Shown: piece after piece, positions 1 through 11,221 of the stretch
Position numbering within the stretch: position 1 is the stretch's first letter
Layout of the letters: every line of letters starts with the position of its first letter
Assembly: GCF_042646425.1 (NCBI RefSeq)
Contig: NZ_JBHRTR010000028.1
Location: 682,001 to 746,000 of the forward strand
Length of the DNA stretch: 64,000 nt
Direction: 5' to 3'
Source of the DNA: Marinibaculum pumilum
Lineage (GTDB): Bacteria > Pseudomonadota > Alphaproteobacteria > Ferrovibrionales > Ferrovibrionaceae
Position numbers and translations under genes: made by a program
Notes under the pieces: model-generated
What the model saw: the letters and a program-made list of their open reading frames with translations, nothing else
Databases searched by the model: none
Told to the model about the DNA's origin: nothing

Positions 1-709
1 CGCCGTATTTCGGGCCGACGAAGCAGGCATCGGGATAGTCGCGGCGCAGTTGCTCCAGCTGCGGGCCGCCGCCCACCACCAGCTTGCTGCCCTCCAGGTC
101 GAGGTCCAGGAAGGCGCGGATGTTCTTCTCCACGGCGACCCGGCCGACATAGAGCCAGATCGGCCGCTTCAGGCCCAGGAAGTCCCGTTCGGCCTGTGGC
201 CGCGGCCGGAACAGGTCGACATCGACGCCGCGCCCCCATTCGACCAGGTTGCCGAAGCCCCGGTCCTGCAGCTCGCTGCGCAGGGTCGGGGTCGCCACCA
301 TGGTGCGCACGGCACTGCTGTGGAAGCCGCGGACCATGCGATAGGTCGGCGCCAGGGTCAGCGGCAGCCGCGCGGCGACATATTCCGGGAAGCGGGTGTG
401 ATAGGCGGTGGTGAAGGGATAGCCCCGCCGCCGGCAGTACCGCCAGGCGGCAAAGCCGACCGGCCCCTCGGTGGCGATGTGGATGGCCTGTGGCGCCGCC
501 TCGTCCAGCAGGCGCGACAGCCGCCGGTAGGGCAGCAGGGCGATGCGGATCTCCGGATAGGTCGGCAGGGGCACCGTCCGGAAGCCCTCATGCGAGAGGA
601 TCGTGATATCGTGCCCGTCCTGCCGCAGCAGGCCGGTGACCGTGTCCAGGGTGCGGACGACGCCGTTCACCTGGGGGTACCAGGCATCGGTCACCAGGGC
701 GAGATGCAT
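1..709 (-). CDS. GT4-type glycosyltransferase, 3' end outside the window
   Basis: The first 236 residues of a GT-B fold glycosyltransferase are present; the C-terminal part runs off the left edge. The start reads MHLALVTDAWYPQVNGVVRT, the usual N-terminus of the GT4 (glycosyltransferase family 1) branch that includes mannosyltransferases and SqdX/MgtA-like glycolipid enzymes. Other family features are YHTRFPEY, a GRGVD segment, and the YVGR strand that opens the nucleotide-sugar-binding domain near residue 200. It starts 18 nt after the phosphoesterase stop, so the two are probably one operon. A role in envelope glycolipid or polysaccharide synthesis is inferred; donor and acceptor cannot be read from the sequence. 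Confidence 0.88.
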   Translation of the reverse strand, partial: MHLALVTDAWYPQVNGVVRTLDTVTGLLRQDGHDITILSHEGFRTVPLPTYPEIRIALLPYRRLSRLLDEAAPQAIHIATEGPVGFAAWRYCRRRGYPFTTAYHTRFPEYVAARLPLTLAPTYRMVRGFHSSAVRTMVATPTLRSELQDRGFGNLVEWGRGVDVDLFRPRPQAERDFLGLKRPIWLYVGRVAVEKNIRAFLDLDLEGSKLVVGGGPQLEQLRRDYPDACFVGPKYG

Positions 710-727
710 CGGCACTGCGCCCCGCCC

Positions 728-1672
728 TCAGAACAGGCCGAACAGCTTCGACAGGCGGCCGCCATCGGTGCCGACCGGGGCCCCGACCGGTTCCTTCTCC
801 CGCTCGTCGCCCCCGTCGGCCGGCGCGGCCGCGCGGCCGCGTCTCGACGGCGCCCTGCTCCGCGGCTGCAGGGCGCCACTGGCGGCCAGCAGCGGCAGCG
901 GGTTGCCGACCAGGCCGCCGCGGATCTCGGTCCAGCGCAGGATCTCCAGGCGCCCGTCGAAATGCTCCACCAGGGCGGTGCAGCTCTCCACCCAGTCGCC
1001 GTCGTTGCAGTACAGGATGCCGTCGATGTCGCGGATCTCGGCGTGGTGGATATGACCGCAGACCACCCCGTCGGCGCCGGCGCGGCGCGCTTCTTCCGAC
1101 ACCGCGACCTCGTAGTTCGAGATGTATTCGACCGCGTTCTTGACCTTGTGCTTCAGGTACGCCGAAAGCGACCAGTAGGGCAGGCCCAACCGGTTGCGGA
1201 CATGGTTCAGCCAGGTGTTCGCCGTCAGCGCCATGTTGTAGGCGGTGTCCCCCAGGAAGGCGAGCCACTTGGCATAGCGCACGATGCCGTCGAACTGGTC
1301 GCCATGCATCACCAGCAGGCGCCGGCCGTCGGCAAGCTGGTGGATGTCGTGCGCCTTCAGGGCGACGCCGCCGAACTGCATGTCGACATAGTCGCGCAGG
1401 GCTTCGTCGTGGTTGCCGGGCACGTAGATCACCTTCGTGCCCTTGCGGGCCTTGCGCAGCAGCTTCTGGATCACATCGTTATGGTCCTGGTGCCAGTACC
1501 AGGAGCGCTTCAGCCGCCAGCCGTCGACGATATCCCCGACCAGGAACAGCGTTTCGCTTTCAGTGAACTTGAGGAATTCCAGAAGGAAATCGGCCTTGCA
1601 GCCACGGGTGCCCAGATGCACGTCCGATATCCAGATCGTGCGGTAGCGCTGCGGCCAGTGTGCGACGTTCAT
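728..1672 (-). CDS. LpxH-like metallophosphoesterase (UDP-2,3-diacylglucosamine diphosphatase family)
   Basis: A 314-residue calcineurin-like phosphoesterase. The dinuclear metal ligands are visible: D17 and H19 (DVH), D47 (GD), N87-H88 (GNHDE), H123 (HGD) and H207/H209 (GHIHH). This alphaproteobacterial branch is annotated as UDP-2,3-diacylglucosamine diphosphatase-like, the step releasing lipid X in lipid A synthesis, but many genomes carry LpxI or other homologues, so the substrate is uncertain. The last 60 or so residues are a basic Arg/Pro-rich tail not needed by the fold. It is the promoter-proximal gene of a two-gene operon with the downstream glycosyltransferase, which suggests an envelope lipid role. 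Confidence 0.88.
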   Translation of the reverse strand: MNVAHWPQRYRTIWISDVHLGTRGCKADFLLEFLKFTESETLFLVGDIVDGWRLKRSWYWHQDHNDVIQKLLRKARKGTKVIYVPGNHDEALRDYVDMQFGGVALKAHDIHQLADGRRLLVMHGDQFDGIVRYAKWLAFLGDTAYNMALTANTWLNHVRNRLGLPYWSLSAYLKHKVKNAVEYISNYEVAVSEEARRAGADGVVCGHIHHAEIRDIDGILYCNDGDWVESCTALVEHFDGRLEILRWTEIRGGLVGNPLPLLAASGALQPRSRAPSRRGRAAAPADGGDEREKEPVGAPVGTDGGRLSKLFGLF

Positions 1673-1739
1673 CGCGGGGCCCTGCCGGCAGGTAACGACA
1701 TCCGAATCTCTGGATGATTTCAGTTGCGGCCGGAGTGTA

Positions 1740-1780
1740 TGTAGTGTTCGTCAATGTTCACGTGAATCTTTTGTGAAAAG
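1740..1780. promoter_or_regulatory. AT-rich divergent promoter region with two palindromes
   Basis: Between the divergent phosphoesterase and lipid kinase genes lies an AT-rich stretch that stands out from the G+C-rich surroundings. It holds a perfect 10-bp palindrome TTCACGTGAA at 1757-1766 and CTTTT-gtg-AAAAG at 1768-1780. On the minus strand TTCACG and TACATA are spaced 17 bp and could form a promoter for the phosphoesterase operon. The palindromes are seen directly; promoter or operator function is inference. Confidence 0.4.
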
Positions 1781-1869
1781 CGAAGGCAAATGTTCCTTGA
1801 ACCACGGAGCTATTGTATGCGCAGTGTCATGTCGCACCGGCCAGACCGTCACGAGGGACCGCCCGGAGG

Positions 1870-2862
1870 ATGACCGCCCGTCCCGCACCGGCAGGCCCCC
1901 GCCCCGCCGTCACCAGCCCCGCCGTCACCCGGCCGGCCCCGCCCGCTGCCGCTCCGGAAGCGCCGCTTGATGCCCGCCGCATCCTGGTGATCCACAACCC
2001 CACCGCCGGCTGGCGCCGGCCGCAGCTGCTGCGGGATCTGGTGTCCGCCTTGCGTGCGGCGGGCCGTGAGGTGGAGGTGATGCCCACCGCGCATCCCGGC
2101 CATGCGGTGGAGCTGGCATTGGCGGCAAGCGGCCAGGGATGGGATCTCGTCGTGGCCGCGGGCGGCGACGGCACCATCAACGAAGTGCTGAACGGTCTCT
2201 ACGGCAGCAACCTCCCGCTGGCGCTCTGCCCCCTTGGCACGGCGAACGTTCTCGCGCATGAGATCGGCCTGCGGCCGGATGCGGACCGCCTGGCGGCCGC
2301 GATCCTGGCCGGGCGGACCGCTGCCGTGGCGGTCGGCTGGTGCAACGGACAGGGCATTGCCGACCGCGCCTTCGTGCAGATGCTGGGTGTCGGCTTCGAT
2401 GCGCAGGTCGTGGCCGATGTCTCCCGCGGGCTGAAGCGGCGCCTGGGTCGCTGGGCCTATGTGCTGATGTCGCTGCGCGCGGCCCTGCGCTACCACTACC
2501 CGGAGTTCGAGGTGCGGCTGGACGGGGTGGCGCATCGCGCCTGCTCGGTGATCGTTGCGAACGGGCGCCACTATGGCGGCCCCTATGTCTCGGCCCCGGC
2601 AGCCGACCTGCGACGGCCGGAGCTGCAGGTCTGCCTGTTCCATCGCGGCGGCCCGCTGTACGTCGCGCGCTACGGGCTGGCCCTGCTGACCGGCCGGCTG
2701 TCGCGGCTGCGCGATGTCTCGATCCATGCCGCCACCGGGATCGAGATCAAGGCGCCGGCGGGAGAACCGGTCCAGGGCGATGGCGACACTTTCGGCAGCA
2801 CGCCGGTCTCGGTCGGGGTGCGGGCGGGGCGCCAGCTGCTGGTGGTGCCCGAGGGCAACTGA
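1870..2862 (+). CDS. YegS/DAGK-family lipid kinase
   Basis: A diacylglycerol kinase catalytic-domain protein (YegS/BmrU family) that would phosphorylate a lipid such as diacylglycerol, phosphatidylglycerol or a sphingoid base. The ATP-binding GGDGT motif is at residues 98-102 of the 330-residue form, followed by the PLGTANVLAHEIG motif near 121. The conserved domain begins at RRILVIHNPTAG; the preceding 30 or so residues are Ala/Pro-rich. The ATG at 1870 is chosen over an in-frame TTG at 1813 because the extra 19 residues show no conservation pattern, but the GGAGG directly abuts this ATG, so the start is not certain. It converges on the GGDEF/EAL gene. Confidence 0.85.
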   Translation: MTARPAPAGPRPAVTSPAVTRPAPPAAAPEAPLDARRILVIHNPTAGWRRPQLLRDLVSALRAAGREVEVMPTAHPGHAVELALAASGQGWDLVVAAGGDGTINEVLNGLYGSNLPLALCPLGTANVLAHEIGLRPDADRLAAAILAGRTAAVAVGWCNGQGIADRAFVQMLGVGFDAQVVADVSRGLKRRLGRWAYVLMSLRAALRYHYPEFEVRLDGVAHRACSVIVANGRHYGGPYVSAPAADLRRPELQVCLFHRGGPLYVARYGLALLTGRLSRLRDVSIHAATGIEIKAPAGEPVQGDGDTFGSTPVSVGVRAGRQLLVVPEGN

Positions 2863-2888
2863 GACAGGGACAGCTGAGACAGGGACAG
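2859..2888 (+). repeat. two tandem copies of a 15-bp repeat
   Basis: The unit CTGAGACAGGGACAG occurs twice without interruption (2859-2873 and 2874-2888), starting inside the stop codon of the lipid kinase gene. It lies in the 52-bp gap between convergent genes. Confidence 0.8.
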
Positions 2889-2896
2889 CTGGTCCC
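2882..2896. terminator. possible short bidirectional hairpin
   Basis: GGGAC-agctg-GTCCC is a 5-bp stem with a 5-nt loop between the convergent lipid kinase and GGDEF/EAL genes. There is no T-tract on either side, so termination is only suggested by position. Confidence 0.3.
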
Positions 2897-2914
2897 GGGA
2901 CGCGGTGCGGACGG

Positions 2915-5677
2915 CTATTGCGCGGCGAGAGACGCCGTGGTGACGGCCATTGCCTCCCGGTCTTCGGCGAAGGCCAGGGCGTCCTGCAGCGCCAGGGGAC
3001 GGCAGAAATAGTAGCCCTGGGCGAACTCGCATTGCTGCTGCTGCAGGTGGCGCATCTGCGCCTCGTTCTCGACGCCTTCCGCGATCGCCTCCATCCGCAG
3101 GCTCTTTGCCATCGACAGGATGGAGCTGACAAGCTGCCGGCTCTCCTCGTTCTCCAGCATGTTGGCCACGAAGGAGCGGTCCACCTTCAGGTAGTCCACC
3201 GGGAAGTTCTGCAGGTAGACCAGCGAGGAATAGCCGGTGCCGAAATCGTCCACCGCGATCTTGGCGCCGCTGCCGCGCACCAGGTCGAACATCCGGCGGG
3301 TATTGGTATCGCCGGACATCATCAGGCTCTCGGTGATCTCGAACAGGAAGCGGTCCAGCGGCACCTCGCCCTGCGCCCGCAGACTGGCCAGCAGTTCCAC
3401 CAGGCTTTCGTCCTGGAACTGGCGCACCGACAGGTTGACGGCGAGGTGCAGTTCCGGACGGGCACCCAGCAGCGGCCCGAGGTCGCGCGCCGCCTGCAGG
3501 ATGGCGTCGGCGCTGATGCGGTTGATCAGGCCGGTCTCCTCCGCAACCTCCACGAAGCGGCCGGGGGCCAGCACGCCGTCGGTCGGGTGATGCCAGCGCA
3601 ACAGCGCCTCGAAACCGGCCAGTTCGCCGCGCGCCAGGTCCACGATCGGCTGGTAGTGGAAGACGAACTGCCCGGTCCCCAGAGCCGCCCGCATGTCGAC
3701 CTCGATGCGCTGGCGCTCCGCCGCCGCGGCATCCATCTCCGGCGTGAAGAAGCAGTACCGGTTCTTGCCGTCGGCCTTCGCCGCGTACATCGACATGTCC
3801 GCCTTCTTCAGCAGGGCGGTGACGTCGTCCCGCTCCGAGGGGAAGAGGACGATGCCGATGCTGGCCGACAGGTGGCACAGATGATGGTCCACCGAATAGG
3901 GTTCCGCGACGGCGGTCAGGATACGGCGGGCCATGTTGCGGGCGTCGATCTCGCTGCTGACACGCGGCAGCATCACCACGAATTCGTCGCCGCCCAGCCG
4001 CGCCACCCCGTCGCGGGAGCGCACGCAAGCGCTCAGCCGGTCGGACACCTGGATCAGCAGCTGGTCGCCGATCGCGTGGCCGCGCGTGTCGTTGATCCAC
4101 TTGAAGCCGTCCAGGTCGATGTAGAGCAGCGCGCCGCTTTCGCCTTCCTCCCGGGCGGCAATCATCATCTCGCTCAGGCGTCGCTTGAACAGCGATCGGT
4201 TCGGCAGGTGGGTCAGCGGATCGTAGTCGCTGCGCCAGCGGATCGCTTCCTCCGCCCGCAGCTCGGCGCTGACATCCAGGAAGCTCCAGATCCGGCCGGT
4301 CACCGCGCCGCGTGCATCCACCAGGGCCTTGACCGTGCATTCCACGCGCCGGGCGTCGCGCAGGTGCAGAACCTCCCGGCGGGTGCCGGCGGTCAGCGTC
4401 TCGCATTCCTCCGCCAGCCGCCGGATCTCGCAGGGTTCCGCCAGCATCGCGGCGATCCGGTCCAGCATCGTCTCGATCCGCTGCCCGGCGGTCAGCAGTC
4501 CGTGCAGGCGCCAGACATTCTCGATCTGCCGGTTGAAGTAGCGCAGATTGCCCTCGTCATCGACGATCGCGACGCCCTGCAGGGAGCTGTCCTGCTGTGC
4601 GGCCAGCAGCATGTTCTGGAACCGCATGCGGGCCATCGCCTGTGCCCGTCGGCCGATCTGCCGTGCCGCGGCGGCGATCGCCAGCAGGGCGGTCAGCAGC
4701 ACCGCCGCCGACAGCGCCAGGTAGGGCCACATCCGGCCCAGCCAGGTCGCGGTCACCCAGCCCGGCGGAGCGCCGACCAGGATCAGGGTGCGGAAGGCGG
4801 AGCTCAGATCGTAGGCCAGCGAGCCGTCCGCCGGGAGGACCGGACGGTCCGGCAGGTCGCGCCCGGCGCCGCCGCCGACCCGCCAATGGGTGTCGGCGAA
4901 GTCCCGGGCGGTCCGTCCCAGGACTTCGGCATCCGCGGGATAGGTCGCCAGGATCACGCCGTCGTCGCGCAGCATGGTGGCAGTGACGATGCGCCGCAGA
5001 TCGGATTCGGCGATGGCGGAGGTCAGGGCCGGCAGCCAGATCCTGGCCTCGATGAAGCCCAGCAGGCTGCCGTCGCCGGCAAGGATGCGCCGTACCAGCG
5101 GCAGCTGCCAGCCGCCGAGCAGTGGGTCGTGGACCGGCGGCAGGAGGTCGACGCCCTGGGCAGGGGCCTCTTCCAGAAGGGCCATGCGGTCGCCGGCGTC
5201 GCGCGGTGGCATGAGCATGCCCTGCGTGCCCGCCAGCACCTCTCCCTCCGTGGTGATCACGGACAGTCCGGCAAGGCTGGGCCGTCCGGCAAGCAGTTCG
5301 GTGCTGCGTTCCCAGGCGCGGCGGACGAAGGCGGCCTCGGCCGACGGTGGCAGGCCGGTGCCCAGGATCTGCCGGGCGAGGCGCCGCTCCTGCAGGATCG
5401 GGGCGAGGCTGCCGGCCAGGCTGACGGTGAGGCCCTGGGTGGCATGCAGAATGACGTCGTTGCGGATCTGCTGGCGATGGGCAAGTTCGGCGAGGTGGCT
5501 CATCGCCTGATCCTCGTCCAGCCGGTAGCTCTGCCAGAACAGTCCGGCCAGCACCAGTGCCACAAGCAGCCAGACGCCGACGCCGAGCGCCAGGGCCCGC
5601 ACGCCCGGTCTCATCAGGGCATGGTCCGTCGGCGTCGTGCTGCGCAGGTCGAGAAGCGGCGAGGCGAAGCTGCTCAT
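2915..5677 (-). CDS. membrane GGDEF/EAL cyclic-di-GMP protein with PAS domain
   Basis: A 920-residue bifunctional c-di-GMP turnover protein. Order: short cytoplasmic N-terminus, TM helix about 28-48, a periplasmic sensor of about 265 residues (cache-like by size), TM helix about 318-338, a PAS-like domain about 355-480, GGDEF and EAL. The GGDEF motif is intact (RLGGDEF, near residue 562), as is the EAL motif (GFEALLRW, near 691). NLSVRQF, DDFGTGYSSL and the loop EAIAEGVE are also present, so both diguanylate cyclase and phosphodiesterase activities are possible; which dominates cannot be judged. It stands alone, facing the lipid kinase. The periplasmic domain implies regulation by an extracytoplasmic signal. 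Confidence 0.93.
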   Translation of the reverse strand: MSSFASPLLDLRSTTPTDHALMRPGVRALALGVGVWLLVALVLAGLFWQSYRLDEDQAMSHLAELAHRQQIRNDVILHATQGLTVSLAGSLAPILQERRLARQILGTGLPPSAEAAFVRRAWERSTELLAGRPSLAGLSVITTEGEVLAGTQGMLMPPRDAGDRMALLEEAPAQGVDLLPPVHDPLLGGWQLPLVRRILAGDGSLLGFIEARIWLPALTSAIAESDLRRIVTATMLRDDGVILATYPADAEVLGRTARDFADTHWRVGGGAGRDLPDRPVLPADGSLAYDLSSAFRTLILVGAPPGWVTATWLGRMWPYLALSAAVLLTALLAIAAAARQIGRRAQAMARMRFQNMLLAAQQDSSLQGVAIVDDEGNLRYFNRQIENVWRLHGLLTAGQRIETMLDRIAAMLAEPCEIRRLAEECETLTAGTRREVLHLRDARRVECTVKALVDARGAVTGRIWSFLDVSAELRAEEAIRWRSDYDPLTHLPNRSLFKRRLSEMMIAAREEGESGALLYIDLDGFKWINDTRGHAIGDQLLIQVSDRLSACVRSRDGVARLGGDEFVVMLPRVSSEIDARNMARRILTAVAEPYSVDHHLCHLSASIGIVLFPSERDDVTALLKKADMSMYAAKADGKNRYCFFTPEMDAAAAERQRIEVDMRAALGTGQFVFHYQPIVDLARGELAGFEALLRWHHPTDGVLAPGRFVEVAEETGLINRISADAILQAARDLGPLLGARPELHLAVNLSVRQFQDESLVELLASLRAQGEVPLDRFLFEITESLMMSGDTNTRRMFDLVRGSGAKIAVDDFGTGYSSLVYLQNFPVDYLKVDRSFVANMLENEESRQLVSSILSMAKSLRMEAIAEGVENEAQMRHLQQQQCEFAQGYYFCRPLALQDALAFAEDREAMAVTTASLAAQ

Positions 5678-5820
5678 GGTCGCGTTTGATCCCGGGTCCA
5701 GGGTCAGGATCCTAAGCGCCGCATCCCTTACGAGCGGTTAATACGGCCCCCTGCAACTGTCCCGCGATCCGCTTTCCAGGCCTTCGGCGCCTGCGCCTGA
5801 GCCCTGGCAGCCGGTCTGGG

Positions 5821-6264
5821 TCATTCGTGCGCGAAGCGGACCCGGGTGCCCCATTCGATGGCGGCAGCATGCAGGCGGCTGACGTTGAGCTTGTCCCGCA
5901 GCATCTCCAGCCAGCGCAGTTCCTCCTGGGTCGCCACCCCGTCCGCGGCAACCACGTCGCAGGCCAACGCGTAGGCGGTCTCCGTCAGCTGGCCGGGCAG
6001 GGCGTGGTCGATGATGCTGAGCACCTCGTCCAGTCCGTCCTCATTCTCCAGCAGGTCGGTGCAGGTGCTGATCGCACCGCGGGCGGTCTCGCCCGTCAGG
6101 TCCTTGAAGACCGGCAGCATGTCGACGAGGTCGGCGATCGTCTTGACCTCGTCCTCTTTCAGGTCGCCGTCGGCCACAGCCGCAACCACCATGACATAGA
6201 CCATCGCCGTCTGTGCGGAGACCACGGGCTCGATGATTTCGCTCGGCGAACTCTTGGCGGACAT
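5821..6264 (-). CDS. TerB-like protein
   Basis: A 147-residue all-helical protein of the tellurite-resistance TerB-like family. Two halves carry the characteristic acidic signature: AAVADGDLKEDEV near residue 30 and VVAADGVATQEELRWLE near 115. These Asp/Glu clusters are metal-binding in TerB-like domains. The ATG at 6264 follows a good GGGAGCAGG Shine-Dalgarno. No other ter genes are nearby, so a role in tellurite resistance is not supported; isolated TerB-like genes are common in alphaproteobacteria and of unknown function. Confidence 0.8.
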   Translation of the reverse strand: MSAKSSPSEIIEPVVSAQTAMVYVMVVAAVADGDLKEDEVKTIADLVDMLPVFKDLTGETARGAISTCTDLLENEDGLDEVLSIIDHALPGQLTETAYALACDVVAADGVATQEELRWLEMLRDKLNVSRLHAAAIEWGTRVRFAHE

Positions 6265-6373
6265 GCGCGACCTGCTCCCGCTTGTTTGGCGTGCCGGCGG
6301 ACGATAGGGGGCGGGGGCGCCGGCCGCAAGGCCGGTCACTCCTCTTTCCGGCAACGGCGCCCTTCTGCCGGCC

Positions 6374-9241
<2,868 letters not shown>

Positions 9242-9414
9242 CTGCGATGCCTAGTTTCCCGCACCCGGTCGCGCGTGGCACGACCTTCGGCCGTTCGGCC
9301 GTTCCGATCAACAGGCCCGTGACCGGGACGGTCGACTCTTATCCGTCGATCCCGTCCACCCGTATATGGCGGCAGGCCCAGGCAACGGCATCGCCCATCG
9401 AGAGCGACAGTGCA

Positions 9415-11013
9415 ATGACCACCAACCCGGCAGCGACGGCAAAGGCATGGCCCTTCGAAGAGGCGCGCCGCCTGCTGAAACGGATCGACAACCGGGTGCC
9501 GGAGAAGGGCTATGTGCTGTTCGAGACCGGCTACGGCCCTTCCGGCCTGCCGCATATCGGCACCTTCGGCGAGGTCGCCCGCACCTCCATGGTGCGCCGC
9601 GCCTTCCAGGAACTGAGCGACATTCCCACCCGCCTGTTCGCCTTTTCCGACGACATGGACGGCTTGCGCAAGGTGCCCGACAACGTGCCGAACCGGGAGA
9701 TGCTGGCCGAACACCTGCACAAGCCGCTGACCCGGGTGCCGGACCCGTTTGGCAAGTTCGAGAGCTTCGGGCATCACAACAACGCCATGCTGCGGCGCTT
9801 CCTGGACAGCTTCGACTTCGAGTACGAGTTCCAGTCCGCCACCGACTGGTACACGTCCGGCCGCTTCGACCAGGTGCTGCTGACGGTCCTGGCGAACTAC
9901 GACCGGGTGATGGAGATCATGCTGCCCAGCCTGCGCGAGGAGCGGGCTTCCACCTACAGCCCGTTCCTGCCGGTCTGTCCGAAGACCGGCCATGTCCTGC
10001 AGGTGCCGGTGCTGGAACGCAACCCGGATGCCGGCACCATCGTCTACGAGGATGTCGACGGGTCGAAGGTCGAGACCCCGGTCACCGGGGGCGCCTGCAA
10101 GCTGCAGTGGAAGGCCGACTGGGCGGCCCGCTGGGTGGCCCTGCAGGTCGACTATGAGATGTCGGGCAAGGACCTGATCGATTCCGTGAAGCTGTCCAGC
10201 CGCATCGCCCAGGCATTGGGCGGCCGGCCGCCGGAAAGCTACACCTACGAGCTGTTCCTGGACGACCAGGGGCGCAAGATCTCGAAGTCGAAGGGCAATG
10301 GCCTGACCATCGACGAATGGCTGACCTATGCCTCGCCGGAAAGCCTGTCGCTGTTCATGTACCAGAAGCCCCGGCAGGGAAAGCGGCTCTACTTCGACGT
10401 GATCCCGAAGGCGGTCGACGACTACCTCACCTTCCTGCAGAAGTTCCCGGAGGAGGACGCGGCGGCGCAGATCGAGAACCCGGTCTGGCACATCCATGCC
10501 GGCAGCCCGCCCAGGGCCGAGGTGCCGATCAGCTTCGCGCTGCTGCTGAACCTGGCGGGCGCCTGCAATACCGACGACCCGGCCGTGCTGTGGGGCTTCA
10601 TCAGCCGCTATGCCCATGGCGCCACGCCGGAGGCGCATCCCGCGTTGGACCATCTGGTGCGCTACGCCCTGGCCTATTACCGCGACTTCGTGGTGCCGAC
10701 GAAGACCTACCGCGCGCCGACCGATGTCGAGCGCACGGGCATGGAGCGCCTGCGCGCCTGGCTGCACGACCATGCGGGCGAGACGGATGCGGAGACGATC
10801 CAGAACGAGGTCTATGCGATCGGCAAGGAGCTGGAGTTCGAGCCGCTGCGCGACTGGTTCAAGGCGCTGTACGAGGTGCTGTTCGGCCAGAGCGCCGGCC
10901 CGCGCATGGGCTCCTTCGTCGCCCTCTACGGCACGAAGGAGACCGCCGACATGATCGATCGTGCGCTGGAGGGGGATTTCCTGGCACCGGAGGGGGAGAC
11001 GGGCGCGGCGTAG
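9415..11013 (+). CDS. lysK: class I lysyl-tRNA synthetase
   Basis: A 532-residue class I LysRS, which charges tRNA-Lys. The Rossmann-fold signatures are PSGLPHIGTF (HIGH motif, residues 42-51) and KISKS near 288-292. Many alphaproteobacteria use this archaeal-type class I enzyme instead of the class II LysRS of most bacteria, which supports the taxonomic guess. The ATG at 9415 is preferred: an upstream in-frame extension of about 105 residues lacks any conserved sequence. It is a single gene, divergent from the DinG gene, and ends beside a palindromic repeat that may terminate it. Confidence 0.95.
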   Translation: MTTNPAATAKAWPFEEARRLLKRIDNRVPEKGYVLFETGYGPSGLPHIGTFGEVARTSMVRRAFQELSDIPTRLFAFSDDMDGLRKVPDNVPNREMLAEHLHKPLTRVPDPFGKFESFGHHNNAMLRRFLDSFDFEYEFQSATDWYTSGRFDQVLLTVLANYDRVMEIMLPSLREERASTYSPFLPVCPKTGHVLQVPVLERNPDAGTIVYEDVDGSKVETPVTGGACKLQWKADWAARWVALQVDYEMSGKDLIDSVKLSSRIAQALGGRPPESYTYELFLDDQGRKISKSKGNGLTIDEWLTYASPESLSLFMYQKPRQGKRLYFDVIPKAVDDYLTFLQKFPEEDAAAQIENPVWHIHAGSPPRAEVPISFALLLNLAGACNTDDPAVLWGFISRYAHGATPEAHPALDHLVRYALAYYRDFVVPTKTYRAPTDVERTGMERLRAWLHDHAGETDAETIQNEVYAIGKELEFEPLRDWFKALYEVLFGQSAGPRMGSFVALYGTKETADMIDRALEGDFLAPEGETGAA

Positions 11014-11050
11014 GCGGGCAGCAGCCAAGCCGGGCGGCCTCATCGCCGTC

Positions 11051-11138
11051 ATTCCATGGCTTGACCATGGAATCCATTCCGCAGGCCTGGCGGTGTCGTA
11101 GCGCTTGCGGAATGGATCCTCGCCTCGAGGGCGAGGAT
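11051..11138. repeat. bipartite palindromic intergenic repeat, copy A
   Basis: Two hairpins frame a mirrored spacer. The first is ATTCCATGG-cttga-CCATGGAAT (11051-11073). The second is ATCCTCGCC-tcgag-GGCGAGGAT (11116-11138). Between them ATTCCGCAgg and gcTTGCGGAAT are inverted copies of each other, so the whole unit is a large interrupted palindrome. It lies between the convergent lysK and sugar dehydrogenase genes. The same design with different stem sequences occurs at 17616-17731. Such CTTGA-loop elements are widespread in alphaproteobacterial intergenic DNA. Confidence 0.85.
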
Positions 11139-11221
11139 GACAGGGACAGCCTGACCAGAACCTTTGTGGATCCCGCAGGGCTTGAGCCGGGAGCCGTGCC
11201 GCTGGCGAAGCGATCAGGCCT

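Noticed and set aside
50..1717. A 555-codon plus-strand frame over the glycosyltransferase and phosphoesterase
   Set aside because: Antisense of two genes with intact motifs; the frame exists only because of high G+C content.
2882..2896. GGGACagctgGTCCC considered as a copy of the prophage operator GGGACAaacTGTCCC
   Set aside because: It is only partly similar, lies between convergent housekeeping genes far from any phage gene, and is better explained by a short hairpin next to a tandem repeat.
2714..5689. A 991-codon open frame on the plus strand opposite the GGDEF/EAL gene
   Set aside because: Arg/Gln/His-rich antisense frame without any domain; the minus strand has full GGDEF and EAL motifs.
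5821..6264. TerB-like gene as evidence of a tellurite-resistance cluster
   Set aside because: No other ter gene is near; single TerB-like genes are common and not tied to tellurite.
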